A stretch of DNA of 64,000 nt, from contig NC_016622.1 of NCBI RefSeq assembly GCF_000283655.1, positions 1,438,501-1,502,500 on the forward strand. The letters are read 5' to 3'. This document shows positions 1-8,814 of this stretch, piece after piece. Both the position numbers and the translations under genes were made by a program. Position 1 is the stretch's first letter; each line of letters begins with the position of its first letter. The DNA is from Azospirillum lipoferum 4B. GTDB taxonomy: Bacteria; Pseudomonadota; Alphaproteobacteria; Azospirillales; Azospirillaceae. Below the pieces are notes generated by a model. The model was not told where the DNA came from, ran no database searches, and worked only from the letters and a program-made list of their open reading frames with translations.

Positions 1-1211
1 CGTCCGTTCCGGACTTCGTAGCTGGACGGGTTTTGCCGTTCTACGAGCGGTTCCTGACGCAGATTTCCCTTCGGCTGGGACTGGCACCGGCAGCGAGACC
101 GGTGGGGAAGCCCGCGACCGGCCGGGTCGTCATGGTCACCAACCAGTTCCTGTCCGACCAGCACCAACCATCGCGCGACCTGCTGACCCAGGTGGTCCGG
201 TTGCAGCGGGAATTGGGCCGGACGGTTCTGGCGCTGAACACCAACATGATGCCGGACCGCTATCACAGCCCCTTCATCCCCCCCTTCGCCGCCGCGGTGG
301 AAGAGAGGCTGTCCGGCGACCAGACGATCCGGTTCGGCAACGATACCGTCCGTCTCCTGTCCTCCACCGCACCCGGCATCACCGCGGGAAAGCTCAATGG
401 CTTCTTCTCAGCAGTGGAGGAGTTCGACCCCGATCTGGTGATCGCCTTCGGCGGATCGGTGATCGTCGCGGATCTGCTGGTCGCCACCCGGCCGCTGTTG
501 TGCATTCCGACCACCAGCGGCCAGACCATCTCGCTCGCCGACATCGTCCTGGACTACGGCGGCCGGACGGTTCCGCCGGGCGACGGCCGGCTGGCCCGCT
601 CCTGGCGGCCGTTCAGGCTGGGAATGGCGCTGCGGCAGGATGACGATGTGGCCTCGCGGGCGGAGTTCGGCGCTGCGGACGACGCCTTCCTGTATGTGGT
701 CGTCGGCAACCGGCTGGACACGGAGGTGGATACCGCGTTCATTGCGCTGCTGGAGCAGGTGCTGGATGCGGTCCCACATGGCGAGGTTCTGTTCGCCGGC
801 CCTGTCGATACACTGCCCAAGCGTCTCGCCGACTCCCGCCATGCAGCGCGGTTCCGCTGCCTCGGCCATGTCGAACGCATCGGCGCACTCCTTCGTCTGT
901 GCGACGTCTTTCTAAATCCCCGTCGCACAGGCGGCGGCGGCAGCGCGGCCCATGCGCTGGCATCCGGGCTGCCGATCCTGGCCTTCGACAGCGGCGACGT
1001 GGCAAGCATCGCCGGACCTGGGTTCCTGGTAAGCGACGACGACGCCTTCATCGAAAGGTCGGTTGCACTGGCTGCCCAACCGGTCCTTCTGTCCCGAAGC
1101 CGTGAAGATGCACGCAGCCGCTTCGCCGCGGTGAAGCGGGAAGAATCCGATCCGAACCAACTCCCCGTGTACATGGACGAGGCTGTCGATCTGTATCGTT
1201 TAAGGAGTTGA
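1..1211 (+). CDS. Glycosyltransferase-like protein, 5' partial
   Basis: The frame is open to the window edge with no stop, so the true start lies upstream; the TTG at 33 has no visible ribosome site and is unlikely to be the start. The C-terminal half reads like a GT-B glycosyltransferase: a probable nucleotide-sugar region ending in LNPRRTGGGGSAAHALASGL, a Gly-rich loop followed by a typical 'G-L-P-I-L-A-F-D' strand. The N-terminal half has the alternating strand/helix pattern of the acceptor domain. It probably transfers a sugar to a cytoplasmic acceptor; donor and acceptor cannot be told from sequence. The next gene starts 4 bases after the stop, so the two are co-transcribed. Assignment is by fold-like pattern, not by a close match I can name. 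Confidence 0.65.
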   Translation, partial: SVPDFVAGRVLPFYERFLTQISLRLGLAPAARPVGKPATGRVVMVTNQFLSDQHQPSRDLLTQVVRLQRELGRTVLALNTNMMPDRYHSPFIPPFAAAVEERLSGDQTIRFGNDTVRLLSSTAPGITAGKLNGFFSAVEEFDPDLVIAFGGSVIVADLLVATRPLLCIPTTSGQTISLADIVLDYGGRTVPPGDGRLARSWRPFRLGMALRQDDDVASRAEFGAADDAFLYVVVGNRLDTEVDTAFIALLEQVLDAVPHGEVLFAGPVDTLPKRLADSRHAARFRCLGHVERIGALLRLCDVFLNPRRTGGGGSAAHALASGLPILAFDSGDVASIAGPGFLVSDDDAFIERSVALAAQPVLLSRSREDARSRFAAVKREESDPNQLPVYMDEAVDLYRLRS

Positions 1212-1215
1212 GCCC

Positions 1216-2442
1216 GTGCGTTTCCTCCTGTGTGGCCACGGCACCTCCGAAGTCCTGTGGTCGCTCCATGCTGCACTGATCGACCTTGGCCACGAATCGG
1301 TGCTGGCCCTGCCGGACATCTCGCAGGACATCATCGACCGTCCCATCGATGCCCTGCTCGTACTGAACCTCTTTCAGATTCCGCGCGACACCATCGAGAT
1401 GCTGCTGGCGTATGTCGCAAGCTTCGGCAAGCGGCCCGCAGTGGTCCACATCTGCCTGAACCACCCGGTCGAGGAGATCGGTGCCCGAACGGTGGAGGAG
1501 ATCAGGGAAATCGATCAGTGGATGGATCGGCAGAGTGTCTTCATGTGGTGCATGTGTCCGGCAGCGGCGCAACAGGCGAATCGAATGGGTTTGTCGCGCA
1601 TATTTTACGAGCCGCTCGGCGTGCATCGCTGGATCTACACCGCACGATCGGCGGACGGCACGTCCGATCTCTACAAGCGGTGGATGTCTCTGAACGATAC
1701 AGGGCTGGTCCGCCATCCCTATGCGGCTATGAAGGGTGAGGCCGATGCCGCAGAGGGCGAGGCGCTGGTCCGGAACCGAATCCTCTATCTGGGACAGGGC
1801 TGGCCGGAGCACATTCCGACCGGACCCGAGTTCTCAGACCAGTCAATCTCCGTCGCAACCGCGACTGTTGCCGGTTTCATGATGGAAAGGCCAGAGTTGA
1901 ATCGGATTCAGGCAATGGATCTGTGCGGATTGGCCGAGCGGTCGGCGGATCCAGGCTGGATACTCCGCTTTAACCGCGCCTTCACCATTGCATTTTCGGT
2001 GGAGAATCGCCGCAGATTCTCTGCCGCCATCCGCCGTGCCTTCGGGGAGACCTTCTCCCTCTGGGGCAATGGCTGGGAGCGTCTCGGTATAGATGCAGGC
2101 CCCGTGTCCTCCGCTCTGCGGAACGCATACGGAAGCGCTGCCGCCTGCCTGGATTTCGGCAGCCTCGCCTATGACACCGCTGTCTTTCCCAGAACCCTGG
2201 AGATCATCAAACGGAATGGGCTGCTGGTCGGTTGGCGGCATACCGATGCCGCGCAACTCTTCGGCCCGCATGAGCAGGAGCTTACCTTCATCGATGAAGC
2301 CGACGCGGTGCGGGTCCTGGCAAGGCTGGCAGTCGATCCCGACCACCGTGAGAAGCTGCGCAAGGCCCATCTGAACTGGGCATACGAATCTTTAGCCCTC
2401 ACCGGTATTTTGCCAAGGATTATCGCACGCATGCAGACCTGA
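1216..2442 (+). CDS. Uncharacterised protein, CgeB/GT-B glycosyltransferase-like
   Basis: A 408-residue protein starting at GTG 1216, preceded by AAGGAG (1202-1207) lying across the end of the upstream gene, which fixes the start. No signal peptide or membrane segment is visible. The N-terminus (MRFLLCGHGTSEVLWSL) looks like a Rossmann strand-loop-helix. The C-terminal part has a WGNGWERLG stretch, then a YGSAAACLDFGSLAYDTAVFPRTLE-type region and a late 'LLVGWRH' turn, the order seen in CgeB-like glycosyltransferases where the cell-surface or spore sugar transferase ends in a GT1-like domain. I infer a sugar transferase acting with the gene upstream. Third codon positions carry more A/T than in the rest of the window. 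Function is not certain. Confidence 0.55.
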   Translation: MRFLLCGHGTSEVLWSLHAALIDLGHESVLALPDISQDIIDRPIDALLVLNLFQIPRDTIEMLLAYVASFGKRPAVVHICLNHPVEEIGARTVEEIREIDQWMDRQSVFMWCMCPAAAQQANRMGLSRIFYEPLGVHRWIYTARSADGTSDLYKRWMSLNDTGLVRHPYAAMKGEADAAEGEALVRNRILYLGQGWPEHIPTGPEFSDQSISVATATVAGFMMERPELNRIQAMDLCGLAERSADPGWILRFNRAFTIAFSVENRRRFSAAIRRAFGETFSLWGNGWERLGIDAGPVSSALRNAYGSAAACLDFGSLAYDTAVFPRTLEIIKRNGLLVGWRHTDAAQLFGPHEQELTFIDEADAVRVLARLAVDPDHREKLRKAHLNWAYESLALTGILPRIIARMQT

Positions 2443-2469
2443 GCGGAAATCCCGTCACGAGGGCCGACC

Positions 2470-2700
2470 TCAGAACAGCGGTTCGGCGGCCGGTGACCGG
2501 GTACCCGGCTTGGTGCCGCGCCGCCTGCCGCGGATCGGCTTCGGACTGGCGGGAAGCAACCCCTCCCTTTGGGCGCAGAGATCGTGCCAGACATGTCCCG
2601 GCCGCTCCGGAGTCCAGTACATGGGCTCGCCGAGCAGAACGTCTTCCCCGCAGCAACTGCAGGGAGGATATGGGCTGGATGTGTGTTCGGACCTGTCCAT
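2470..2700 (-). CDS. Small Cys-containing hypothetical protein
   Basis: About 76 residues from the ATG at 2700 (MDRSEHTSS); a TTG at 2760 in the same frame would add 20 residues but has no better ribosome site. A CSCCG motif near residue 14 is followed by a GEPMYWTPERPGHVWHDLC segment, suggesting a small zinc-binding fold with ligands from CxxC and the later H/C. The tail is basic and Arg/Pro-rich. It converges with the glycosyltransferase-like gene and follows the lytic transglycosylase on the same strand, about 170 bases downstream of it. I do not recognise a named family. Kept because the Cys/His spacing and aromatic content look like a real protein. Confidence 0.45.
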   Translation of the reverse strand: MDRSEHTSSPYPPCSCCGEDVLLGEPMYWTPERPGHVWHDLCAQREGLLPASPKPIRGRRRGTKPGTRSPAAEPLF

Positions 2701-2789
2701 CACACCGTTATGCCAGTGACGAGGCGACCCGTAAGTGATGCGGATCAAATCCGACCGCAAGAGGGCAAAAAAATGTTCCGCTCAAGCTT

Positions 2790-2820
2790 GAGGGCGGAAT
2801 CGCGTACGCGACCCGCCCTC
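2790..2820 (-). terminator. Putative stem-loop terminator after the lytic transglycosylase
   Basis: GAGGGCGG at 2790-2797 pairs with CCGCCCTC at 2813-2820; the loop itself contains the palindrome CGCGTACGCG. Read on the minus strand, a run of seven T follows about 15 bases later, with a further CAAGCTTG palindrome between. The T-run is not adjacent, so strength is doubtful. Position just past the minus-strand transglycosylase stop (2872) supports a transcript-end role. Confidence 0.4.
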
Positions 2821-2871
2821 TTCTGACTTTGGGGCGGGGCTGCACGCCCGCCTTTGCTATGTCCGTCCCCG

Positions 2872-3942
2872 TTACTGTGCGTCCGCCAGCGCCACGCAGG
2901 CGCGGTCGCGACCGGCGAGGCTGCCGCAGCCATCGGCACGCTGCGAGACGAAGCGCATCACCACGCGTTCCCCCTTGCCGACCGACTGCGGGGGCAGCAG
3001 GGCTTCGGCGACCTGGGTGGTGAATTGCGGACTGACCCGGTGAGTCGACGGGGCCGGGCGCGGCTCGGATCCTGCGACCTGGACCGGCATGGCGGGTGCG
3101 GCGGCCGGGTGCGGCAGCGACGCGACGACGATCGGCGCAGCAGCCGGGATCGGAGCCGCAACCGGCTCCGCGGCCTTCTGTTCCGCCGGGCGCGGCTCCA
3201 TCCGGCGCGGTTCGACCGCCCGGGACGCCGGGGCTTCGGCGGAGGCGACCACGACCGGCGCCGGCTCGGACTGTTGCGGAGCAGGCGCCGCCGGCTGGCC
3301 GCCGCGCGGCTTCGGCGCGTCGTCCGGCACCACCGCGATCTCGATGGCGCCGGCACCGGCCGCCAAGGACGGCTCACGGGGGGCGGAGCCGCGCAGCACC
3401 GGGGTCAGCGCGGCCAGATACAGCTTGGTCTCGCGCGGCAGGCGCTGCTTGCCGGCCAGATGCTGGGCATAGCAGCCCGGTCCGCAATTGTAGGCAGCAA
3501 GGAATCCCGGGGCGCCGAACAGGTCGTACATCTCGCGCAGATAGGCGGTGCCGGCCATGATGTTGTCGCGCGGATCGGACGGATCGGGGCCGAGGCCGTA
3601 TTGCGCCCGCATCAACTCATAGGTGCCGGGCATCACCTGCATCAGGCCGATGGCCCCGGCGGAACTGGTCAGAACCTTGCCGTTCCGGTTGGTGGCGCGG
3701 CCGTTGCTCTCCCGCATCATCACCGCACGGATCCACTTTTCCGGCATGTCGTAGCGCTGGGAGGCCTCGCGGATCAGCGGGACCCAGCGCGACAGCGGAT
3801 CGTTCGGGTCGGGTATGTAGGCTGCTTCGACAGAGGGTGCCGTCTGCACCTGCGGCGCTTCGGTGGCACAGCCGGCGAGGCCGAGCGCGAGGCACAGCAT
3901 AGCTCCGGCGGCGTGGATCGTCGCGAGGTTCCGTTTGACCAC
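2872..3942 (-). CDS. Lytic transglycosylase lipoprotein (SLT domain)
   Basis: Cleaves peptidoglycan glycan strands, leaving 1,6-anhydro-muramic ends. From GTG 3942 the protein has a basic start, a hydrophobic stretch and the lipobox LAGC with Cys25, so it is a lipoprotein. The SLT domain follows at about residues 50-180: IRAVMMRESNG with catalytic Glu78, GAIGLMQVMPGTY, and AAYNCGPG. After residue 190 there is a long Ala/Pro-rich tail, low in complexity, ending in a short folded segment with two Cys. A TTG at 3978 would lengthen the N-terminus by 12 residues; GTG 3942 gives a cleaner signal peptide and has GGAA upstream. It is divergent from the RND adaptor gene. Family assignment is firm; the exact class of transglycosylase is not assigned. 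Confidence 0.88.
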   Translation of the reverse strand: MVKRNLATIHAAGAMLCLALGLAGCATEAPQVQTAPSVEAAYIPDPNDPLSRWVPLIREASQRYDMPEKWIRAVMMRESNGRATNRNGKVLTSSAGAIGLMQVMPGTYELMRAQYGLGPDPSDPRDNIMAGTAYLREMYDLFGAPGFLAAYNCGPGCYAQHLAGKQRLPRETKLYLAALTPVLRGSAPREPSLAAGAGAIEIAVVPDDAPKPRGGQPAAPAPQQSEPAPVVVASAEAPASRAVEPRRMEPRPAEQKAAEPVAAPIPAAAPIVVASLPHPAAAPAMPVQVAGSEPRPAPSTHRVSPQFTTQVAEALLPPQSVGKGERVVMRFVSQRADGCGSLAGRDRACVALADAQ

Positions 3943-4303
3943 TAGGGAATTTCCGTGCTGTTGGCGCCGGCGGGACAAGAGATGGATCGCTTTTCGATGT
4001 ATAGCCCACGGCTGTCAAGCGACAACGCCACCGTTTTCCGAATCCTGTCCCGAAGATGCCCCAAAAAAGCCCTATTGATCCCTTGCTCTGAGGTGGACAA
4101 TTAGGATTTTCGGCAAATGTCTGTATGCCTATGTTGGCTGTCCCTTCGAGCAGGACAGTCCGGGCACAGGCCGCGACAATGGGAACCTTGACGGAACATC
4201 GGCGCCACCCTTAATGGAGAGCGACGGCCGCGCCCTCAACTGGTACCGACATTGCGGGCGTCGACACTGAAGACCACGCAGGCCTGGCCGAACTGGATCG
4301 AGC
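3943..4303. other. Divergent intergenic region, transglycosylase / RND adaptor
   Basis: 361 bases without a gene. It must hold the promoters for both divergent genes. I see no convincing sigma-70 pair, no operator-sized palindrome, and no gene for a TetR-type repressor beside the efflux genes, which is where one is often found. Confidence 0.6.
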
Positions 4304-5518
4304 ATGATGACCGCCCCGCAACGGACAGTCCCCCCGGCCCCTCAGCCGCTCAAACCGCAACGGCCATTGCCGCAGGACGACGCCCCTCCCCCACCCCGTC
4401 CGCGGCGCTTGCGCTGGCTCGGCTGGCTCGTCGTTCTGCTGGTGGCGGTCGGTGGGCTGGCCCTGTGGCGGACCCAGGGCCCGGCCGCGCCCTCCACCGC
4501 CCCGCCCGTGCCTGCCGGCGAGCGCCCGGTGGAACTGTCGGCGCTGGAGGTGACCGCCGTCGCCCCCCGCAAGTTGACCGAGACGGTCCGCCTCAGCGGC
4601 TCAGTCTCTCCCATGGAGCAGTCGGCGGTCAAGGCGGAGGTGGCGGCCCGGCTGGCCGAGGTGCCGGTGCGCGAGGGGCAGGCCGTGCGCCGGGGGGAGG
4701 TGCTGGCCCGCTTCGAAACGGTCGAACTCGCCGCCCGCCTGAGCGAGAAGCAGGCGAACCTGGAGGGCGCCCGTGCCCAGCTGGTCCTGGCGGAGAAGAC
4801 GCTGGCCAAGAACCGCACGCTGAACCGCAACAACATCGTCTCCGACACCAGCCTGGATCAGGCGGAAAGCAGCTTCGGTTTCCAGCGGGCGCAGGTGGAC
4901 GCGCTGGCCGCCCAGGTGGAACTGGCGCGCAAGGCCCTGCGCGATGCGGTGGTGGTGAGCCCGATCGACGGGATGGTCGCCACACGCTCGGTCAATCCGG
5001 GCGAAAATCTGGCGGTGAATGCCGGCATGTTCACCATCGTCGACCTCTCGCGGGTGGAGGTGGAGGCGACCGTCCCGGCGGAGCGGGTGGCGAGGCTGGC
5101 CGTCGGCCAGACCGCCCGCCTGCGGGTGGAGGGCTTTGGCGAGCGCGAGTTCGCCGGCCGCGTCGCCCGCATCAATCCGATGGCGCAGGCGGGGTCGCGC
5201 GCCATCCCGGTCTATGTGACGGTCGACAACAGGGACGGTGCCCTGCGCGGCGGCATGTTCGCCAGCGGCGAGGTTCTGGTGGCGGAGGCATCGGGCGCCA
5301 TCGCGGTGCCGCCGGTCGCCATCCGCCACGACGACCAGGGGGATTTCGTTCTGGCGATTGCCGACGGCCGCACCGTGCGCCGCCCGGTCACGCGGGTGGC
5401 CCAATGGGCGCGCGGCGATCTGGTGCAGGTGGAGGGGCTGGCACCGGGCGACCGGGTCGTCACCGGCAACCTGCCCGGCCTGACCGCCGGCCGCGCCGTC
5501 GCGGTCGCCGGCTCCTGA
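4304..5518 (+). CDS. RND efflux periplasmic adaptor subunit (MFP family)
   Basis: Membrane-fusion protein linking an inner-membrane RND pump to an outer-membrane channel. The 404-residue protein begins with a Pro-rich cytoplasmic stretch (1-33), then a single membrane anchor at about 38-55, so it is held by an uncleaved helix and not by a lipid. The lipoyl half-motifs flank a helical hairpin (residues about 110-200, with EKQANLEGARAQL), and the beta-barrel domain follows with ATRSVNPGENLAVNAG and VTVDNRDGALRGGM. It sits 16 bases before the permease gene and is surely its partner. No outer-membrane component is encoded next to it; the TolC gene near 54-55 kb is a candidate channel (inference). 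Confidence 0.93.
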   Translation: MMTAPQRTVPPAPQPLKPQRPLPQDDAPPPPRPRRLRWLGWLVVLLVAVGGLALWRTQGPAAPSTAPPVPAGERPVELSALEVTAVAPRKLTETVRLSGSVSPMEQSAVKAEVAARLAEVPVREGQAVRRGEVLARFETVELAARLSEKQANLEGARAQLVLAEKTLAKNRTLNRNNIVSDTSLDQAESSFGFQRAQVDALAAQVELARKALRDAVVVSPIDGMVATRSVNPGENLAVNAGMFTIVDLSRVEVEATVPAERVARLAVGQTARLRVEGFGEREFAGRVARINPMAQAGSRAIPVYVTVDNRDGALRGGMFASGEVLVAEASGAIAVPPVAIRHDDQGDFVLAIADGRTVRRPVTRVAQWARGDLVQVEGLAPGDRVVTGNLPGLTAGRAVAVAGS

Positions 5519-5534
5519 ACCGCGGACAAGCCCC

Positions 5535-8500
5535 ATGCCGATCACCCGCATCAGCGTCGACAACCCGGTCTTCGCCACCATGATGATGGTGGCGCTGATG
5601 GTGCTCGGCCTCTTCTCCTACAACCGGCTGGGCGTCGACCTGTTTCCCGACGTGGATTTCCCGGTGGTGGTGGTCAGCACCAGCTATCCCGGCGCCAGCC
5701 CGGAGACGGTGGAGACCGACATCACCCGCCCGGTCGAGGATGCGATCAACACCATCGCCGGCATCAAGACGCTGACCTCACGCTCCTACGAAGGCCAGTC
5801 GGTGGTGATCGCGGAGTTCGACCTGAAGACCTCCTCGGTCCAGGCGCTGCAGGATGTGCGCGAAAAGGTCTCGGCCATCCGCGCAACCTTCCGGGACGAG
5901 GTGAAGGACCCGCAGATCACCCGCTTCAATCCGGATGACCAGCCGATCCTGTCCATCGCGGTGACGTCGGACCTGCGGACCTTGCGCGACCTGACCACGC
6001 TGACCGACCAGATCATCCTGAAGCGGTTGCAGAATGTCCGCGGCGTCGGCAAGGCCACCATCGCCGGCGGGGTGAAGCGCCAGATCCTGGTGCGCCTGAA
6101 GCCGGAGAAGCTGGAGGCCCTCAACGTCGGCGTCGACGAGGTGATCGCCACCGTCAGCGGCGAGAACCAGGACGTGCCCGCCGGCACCGTCACCGGCCAG
6201 GGGCGGGAACGCGTGGTGCAGGTGGAAGGGCGCGTGCGCAACCCGCGCGATCTGCTGGACCTGATCGTCGCCCGCCGCGGCGACAGCCCCGTTCGCCTCG
6301 GTCAGGTCGCCGAGGTGATCGACGGACAGCAGGAGCAGGACTCCGCCGCCATGCTGAACGGCAACCCGGCGCTGGCGGTCGATGTGGTGAAGGTCCAGGG
6401 CGCCAACACGGTGGAGGTCGCGCGCGGCCTGCATGCGGCGATCCAGGATCTGCGGACCAAAGGCTCGCTGCCGCCCGACGTTACGCTGGCGGTGGTGCGC
6501 GACAGTTCCCGCGGGATCACCAACTCGCTGAGCAACGTGCAGAAGACCCTGGTCGAGGGCGGCATCCTGACGATCCTGATCGTTATGGTCTTCCTGGGGT
6601 CCTGGCGCAGCACGGTCATCACCGCGCTGACCCTGCCGGTCGCCGTGCTGGGCACCTTCGGCATGCTGGCGGCGATGGGCTTCACGCTGAACATGATGAC
6701 GCTGATGGCCCTGTCGCTCGCCATCGGCATCCTGATCGACGACGCCATCGTGGTGCGCGAGAACATCATGCGCCACCTCGCCCGCGGCCAGGGCCACCGG
6801 CAGGCCGCGCTCGACGGCACGGCGGAGATCGGGCTGGCGGTGCTGGCGACCACGCTGACCATCGTCGCGGTGTTCCTGCCGGTCGCCTTCATGGGCGGCA
6901 TCATCGGCCGCTTCTTCCTGCAATTCGGCATCACCGTCTCGGCGGCTGTGCTGATCTCGCTGTTCGTGTCCTTCACGCTCGACCCGATGCTGTCGAGCGT
7001 GTGGTACGACCCGGCGGCCCACGGCAAGCATGGCCGCTCCATCTTCGGCCGTTTCGCGGTTTGGTTCGAGCGCGGGTTCAATGCCGTCTCGCACGGCTAT
7101 GGCCGGCTGCTGCGCTGGGGCCTGCGCCGCCGCTTGCTGGTGATGATCGTGGCGCTGGCGATCTTCTTCGGCAGCTTCCTGCTGGTGCCGCGCATCGGCG
7201 TGGAGTTCGTGCCGGCCGCCGACCTGGGCGAGCAGATCGTCGAGGTGGAGACCCCAGTCGGCTCCTCGCTCGCCACCACCACCGCCAAGACCAAGCAGGT
7301 GGAGGCGGCGATCCGCGAGTTCCCGGAGATCGCCTACACCTACAGCACCGTCAACACCGGCGTAGCGATCGGCCACAACCGCGGCAGCATCTATCTGCGC
7401 TACACCCCCATCGACCAGCGCAAGCGGTCCCCGAACCAGCTCGCCCCACTGCTGCGCGAACGGCTGTCGGCGATCCCCGGCGTCACCATCGGCATCGCCA
7501 TCCCCGGCGTCGGCGGCGTGCAGAAGCAAATCCAGGTGTCGGTGCAGGGCCGCGACATCGCCGAGCTGGACCGGCTGTCGCAGAAGGTCATCGGCGCCAT
7601 GCGCGCCATCCCCGGCTTCGTCGACGTCGACAGCACGCTGAAGGCGGCCAAGCCGACTCTGGCCGTACGGCTGGAGCGCGACATCGCCAGCGACCTCGGC
7701 ATCGGCACCACCAAGGTCGCCGACACGCTGCGCCCGTTGTTCGCCGGCGACACAGTGTCGAGCTGGAAGGCGCCGGACGGCGAAAGCTACGACGTGCTGG
7801 TCCGCCTGCCCGAGGGCGACCGCGCCGGCCGCGCCGACCTCGACCGCATCCATTTTGCCGGCGGGAAGGACGCCAACGGCACGCCGCGCATGATTCCGCT
7901 GTCCCAGGTGGCGGAGGTGGTGACGACGCTGGGCGCCTCGCAGATCAACCGGCGCGACCTGCAGCGCGAGGTGAATGTCCAGGCCAACGTCCAGGGCCGC
8001 GCCGCCGGCGATGCCGGGCGGGAGTTGCAGGCGGCATTGGCGAAGATCGAGCTGCCGCCCGGCTACCGCATCGTCTTCGGCGGCTCCACCAAGGACATCG
8101 CGGAGACCAGCAGCTACGCGGCGCAGGCATTGGCGCTCGCCGTCATCCTGATCTACCTGATCCTGGCCTCGCAGTTCGGCAGCTTCCTGCAGCCGCTCGC
8201 CATCATGGCCTCGCTGCCGCTGTCGCTGGTCGGCGTGTTCCTGGGGCTTCTGGCGGCGGGTTCGACGCTGAACATCTTCAGCGCCATCGGCTTCATCATG
8301 CTGATGGGTCTGGTGACCAAGAACGCCATCCTGCTGGTCGATTTCGCCAACCAGGCGTGCAAGCGCGGCGCCGACCTGCACGATGCGCTGGTGGAGGCCG
8401 GCATCATCCGCCTGCGCCCCATCGTGATGACCACCGCGGCGATGATCTTCGGCATGATCCCGCTGGCGCTCGGCATCGGCGAGGGCGCGCAGCAGCGGGC

Positions 8501-8660
8501 GCCGATGGCCCATGCGGTGATCGGCGGCCTCTTGTCCTCCACCATCCTGACGCTGCTGGTGGTGCCGGTGGCGCTGACCTATCTGGATGTCCTGTCGCGC
8601 CGGATGAAGCGCTGGTTCGCCCACACCGATCCCGACGCGCAGCAGCACCCGGCGGAGTGA
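5535..8660 (+). CDS. RND family efflux permease (AcrB/HAE1-like)
   Basis: A 1041-residue inner-membrane proton-driven exporter. It has the standard duplicated plan: membrane helix 1 at about residues 10-30, a first large periplasmic loop, helices 2-6, helix 7 near 540, a second large periplasmic loop, and helices 8-12 to the end. The proton-relay region in helix 4 shows LAIGILIDDAIVVREN with the paired Asp. The start (MPITRISVDNPVFATMM) is the family's usual N-terminus. Substrate cannot be read from the sequence; the closest overall style is the multidrug/hydrophobe class rather than the heavy-metal class, which would carry extra metal residues in helix 4. It is transcribed with the adaptor gene and ends next to a palindromic repeat. 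Confidence 0.94.
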   Translation: MPITRISVDNPVFATMMMVALMVLGLFSYNRLGVDLFPDVDFPVVVVSTSYPGASPETVETDITRPVEDAINTIAGIKTLTSRSYEGQSVVIAEFDLKTSSVQALQDVREKVSAIRATFRDEVKDPQITRFNPDDQPILSIAVTSDLRTLRDLTTLTDQIILKRLQNVRGVGKATIAGGVKRQILVRLKPEKLEALNVGVDEVIATVSGENQDVPAGTVTGQGRERVVQVEGRVRNPRDLLDLIVARRGDSPVRLGQVAEVIDGQQEQDSAAMLNGNPALAVDVVKVQGANTVEVARGLHAAIQDLRTKGSLPPDVTLAVVRDSSRGITNSLSNVQKTLVEGGILTILIVMVFLGSWRSTVITALTLPVAVLGTFGMLAAMGFTLNMMTLMALSLAIGILIDDAIVVRENIMRHLARGQGHRQAALDGTAEIGLAVLATTLTIVAVFLPVAFMGGIIGRFFLQFGITVSAAVLISLFVSFTLDPMLSSVWYDPAAHGKHGRSIFGRFAVWFERGFNAVSHGYGRLLRWGLRRRLLVMIVALAIFFGSFLLVPRIGVEFVPAADLGEQIVEVETPVGSSLATTTAKTKQVEAAIREFPEIAYTYSTVNTGVAIGHNRGSIYLRYTPIDQRKRSPNQLAPLLRERLSAIPGVTIGIAIPGVGGVQKQIQVSVQGRDIAELDRLSQKVIGAMRAIPGFVDVDSTLKAAKPTLAVRLERDIASDLGIGTTKVADTLRPLFAGDTVSSWKAPDGESYDVLVRLPEGDRAGRADLDRIHFAGGKDANGTPRMIPLSQVAEVVTTLGASQINRRDLQREVNVQANVQGRAAGDAGRELQAALAKIELPPGYRIVFGGSTKDIAETSSYAAQALALAVILIYLILASQFGSFLQPLAIMASLPLSLVGVFLGLLAAGSTLNIFSAIGFIMLMGLVTKNAILLVDFANQACKRGADLHDALVEAGIIRLRPIVMTTAAMIFGMIPLALGIGEGAQQRAPMAHAVIGGLLSSTILTLLVVPVALTYLDVLSRRMKRWFAHTDPDAQQHPAE

Positions 8661-8689
8661 ATTAAGCCTTTGGAACCAAAGGGACTTTG

Positions 8690-8774
8690 CGTCATCCCCG
8701 CGAAGGCGGGGATCCAGGAAGCTCCGCAATGAAGCGGCTGAAGTGGCCGGATTCCCGCCTTCGCGGGAATGACG
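8690..8774. repeat. REP-like palindromic repeat
   Basis: Two 26-base arms, 8690-8715 (CGTCATCCCCGCGAAGGCGG...) and 8749-8774, are inverted copies differing at two positions, separated by 33 bases. Sequences of this 'GTCATTCCCGCGAAGGCGGG' kind are dispersed palindromes in many Proteobacteria. It lies between convergent genes and could also end transcription in both directions. Confidence 0.85.
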
Positions 8775-8814
8775 GCCGAGAAACTCGTATGTGGAATGAT
8801 AGCTCGACAGAGCG

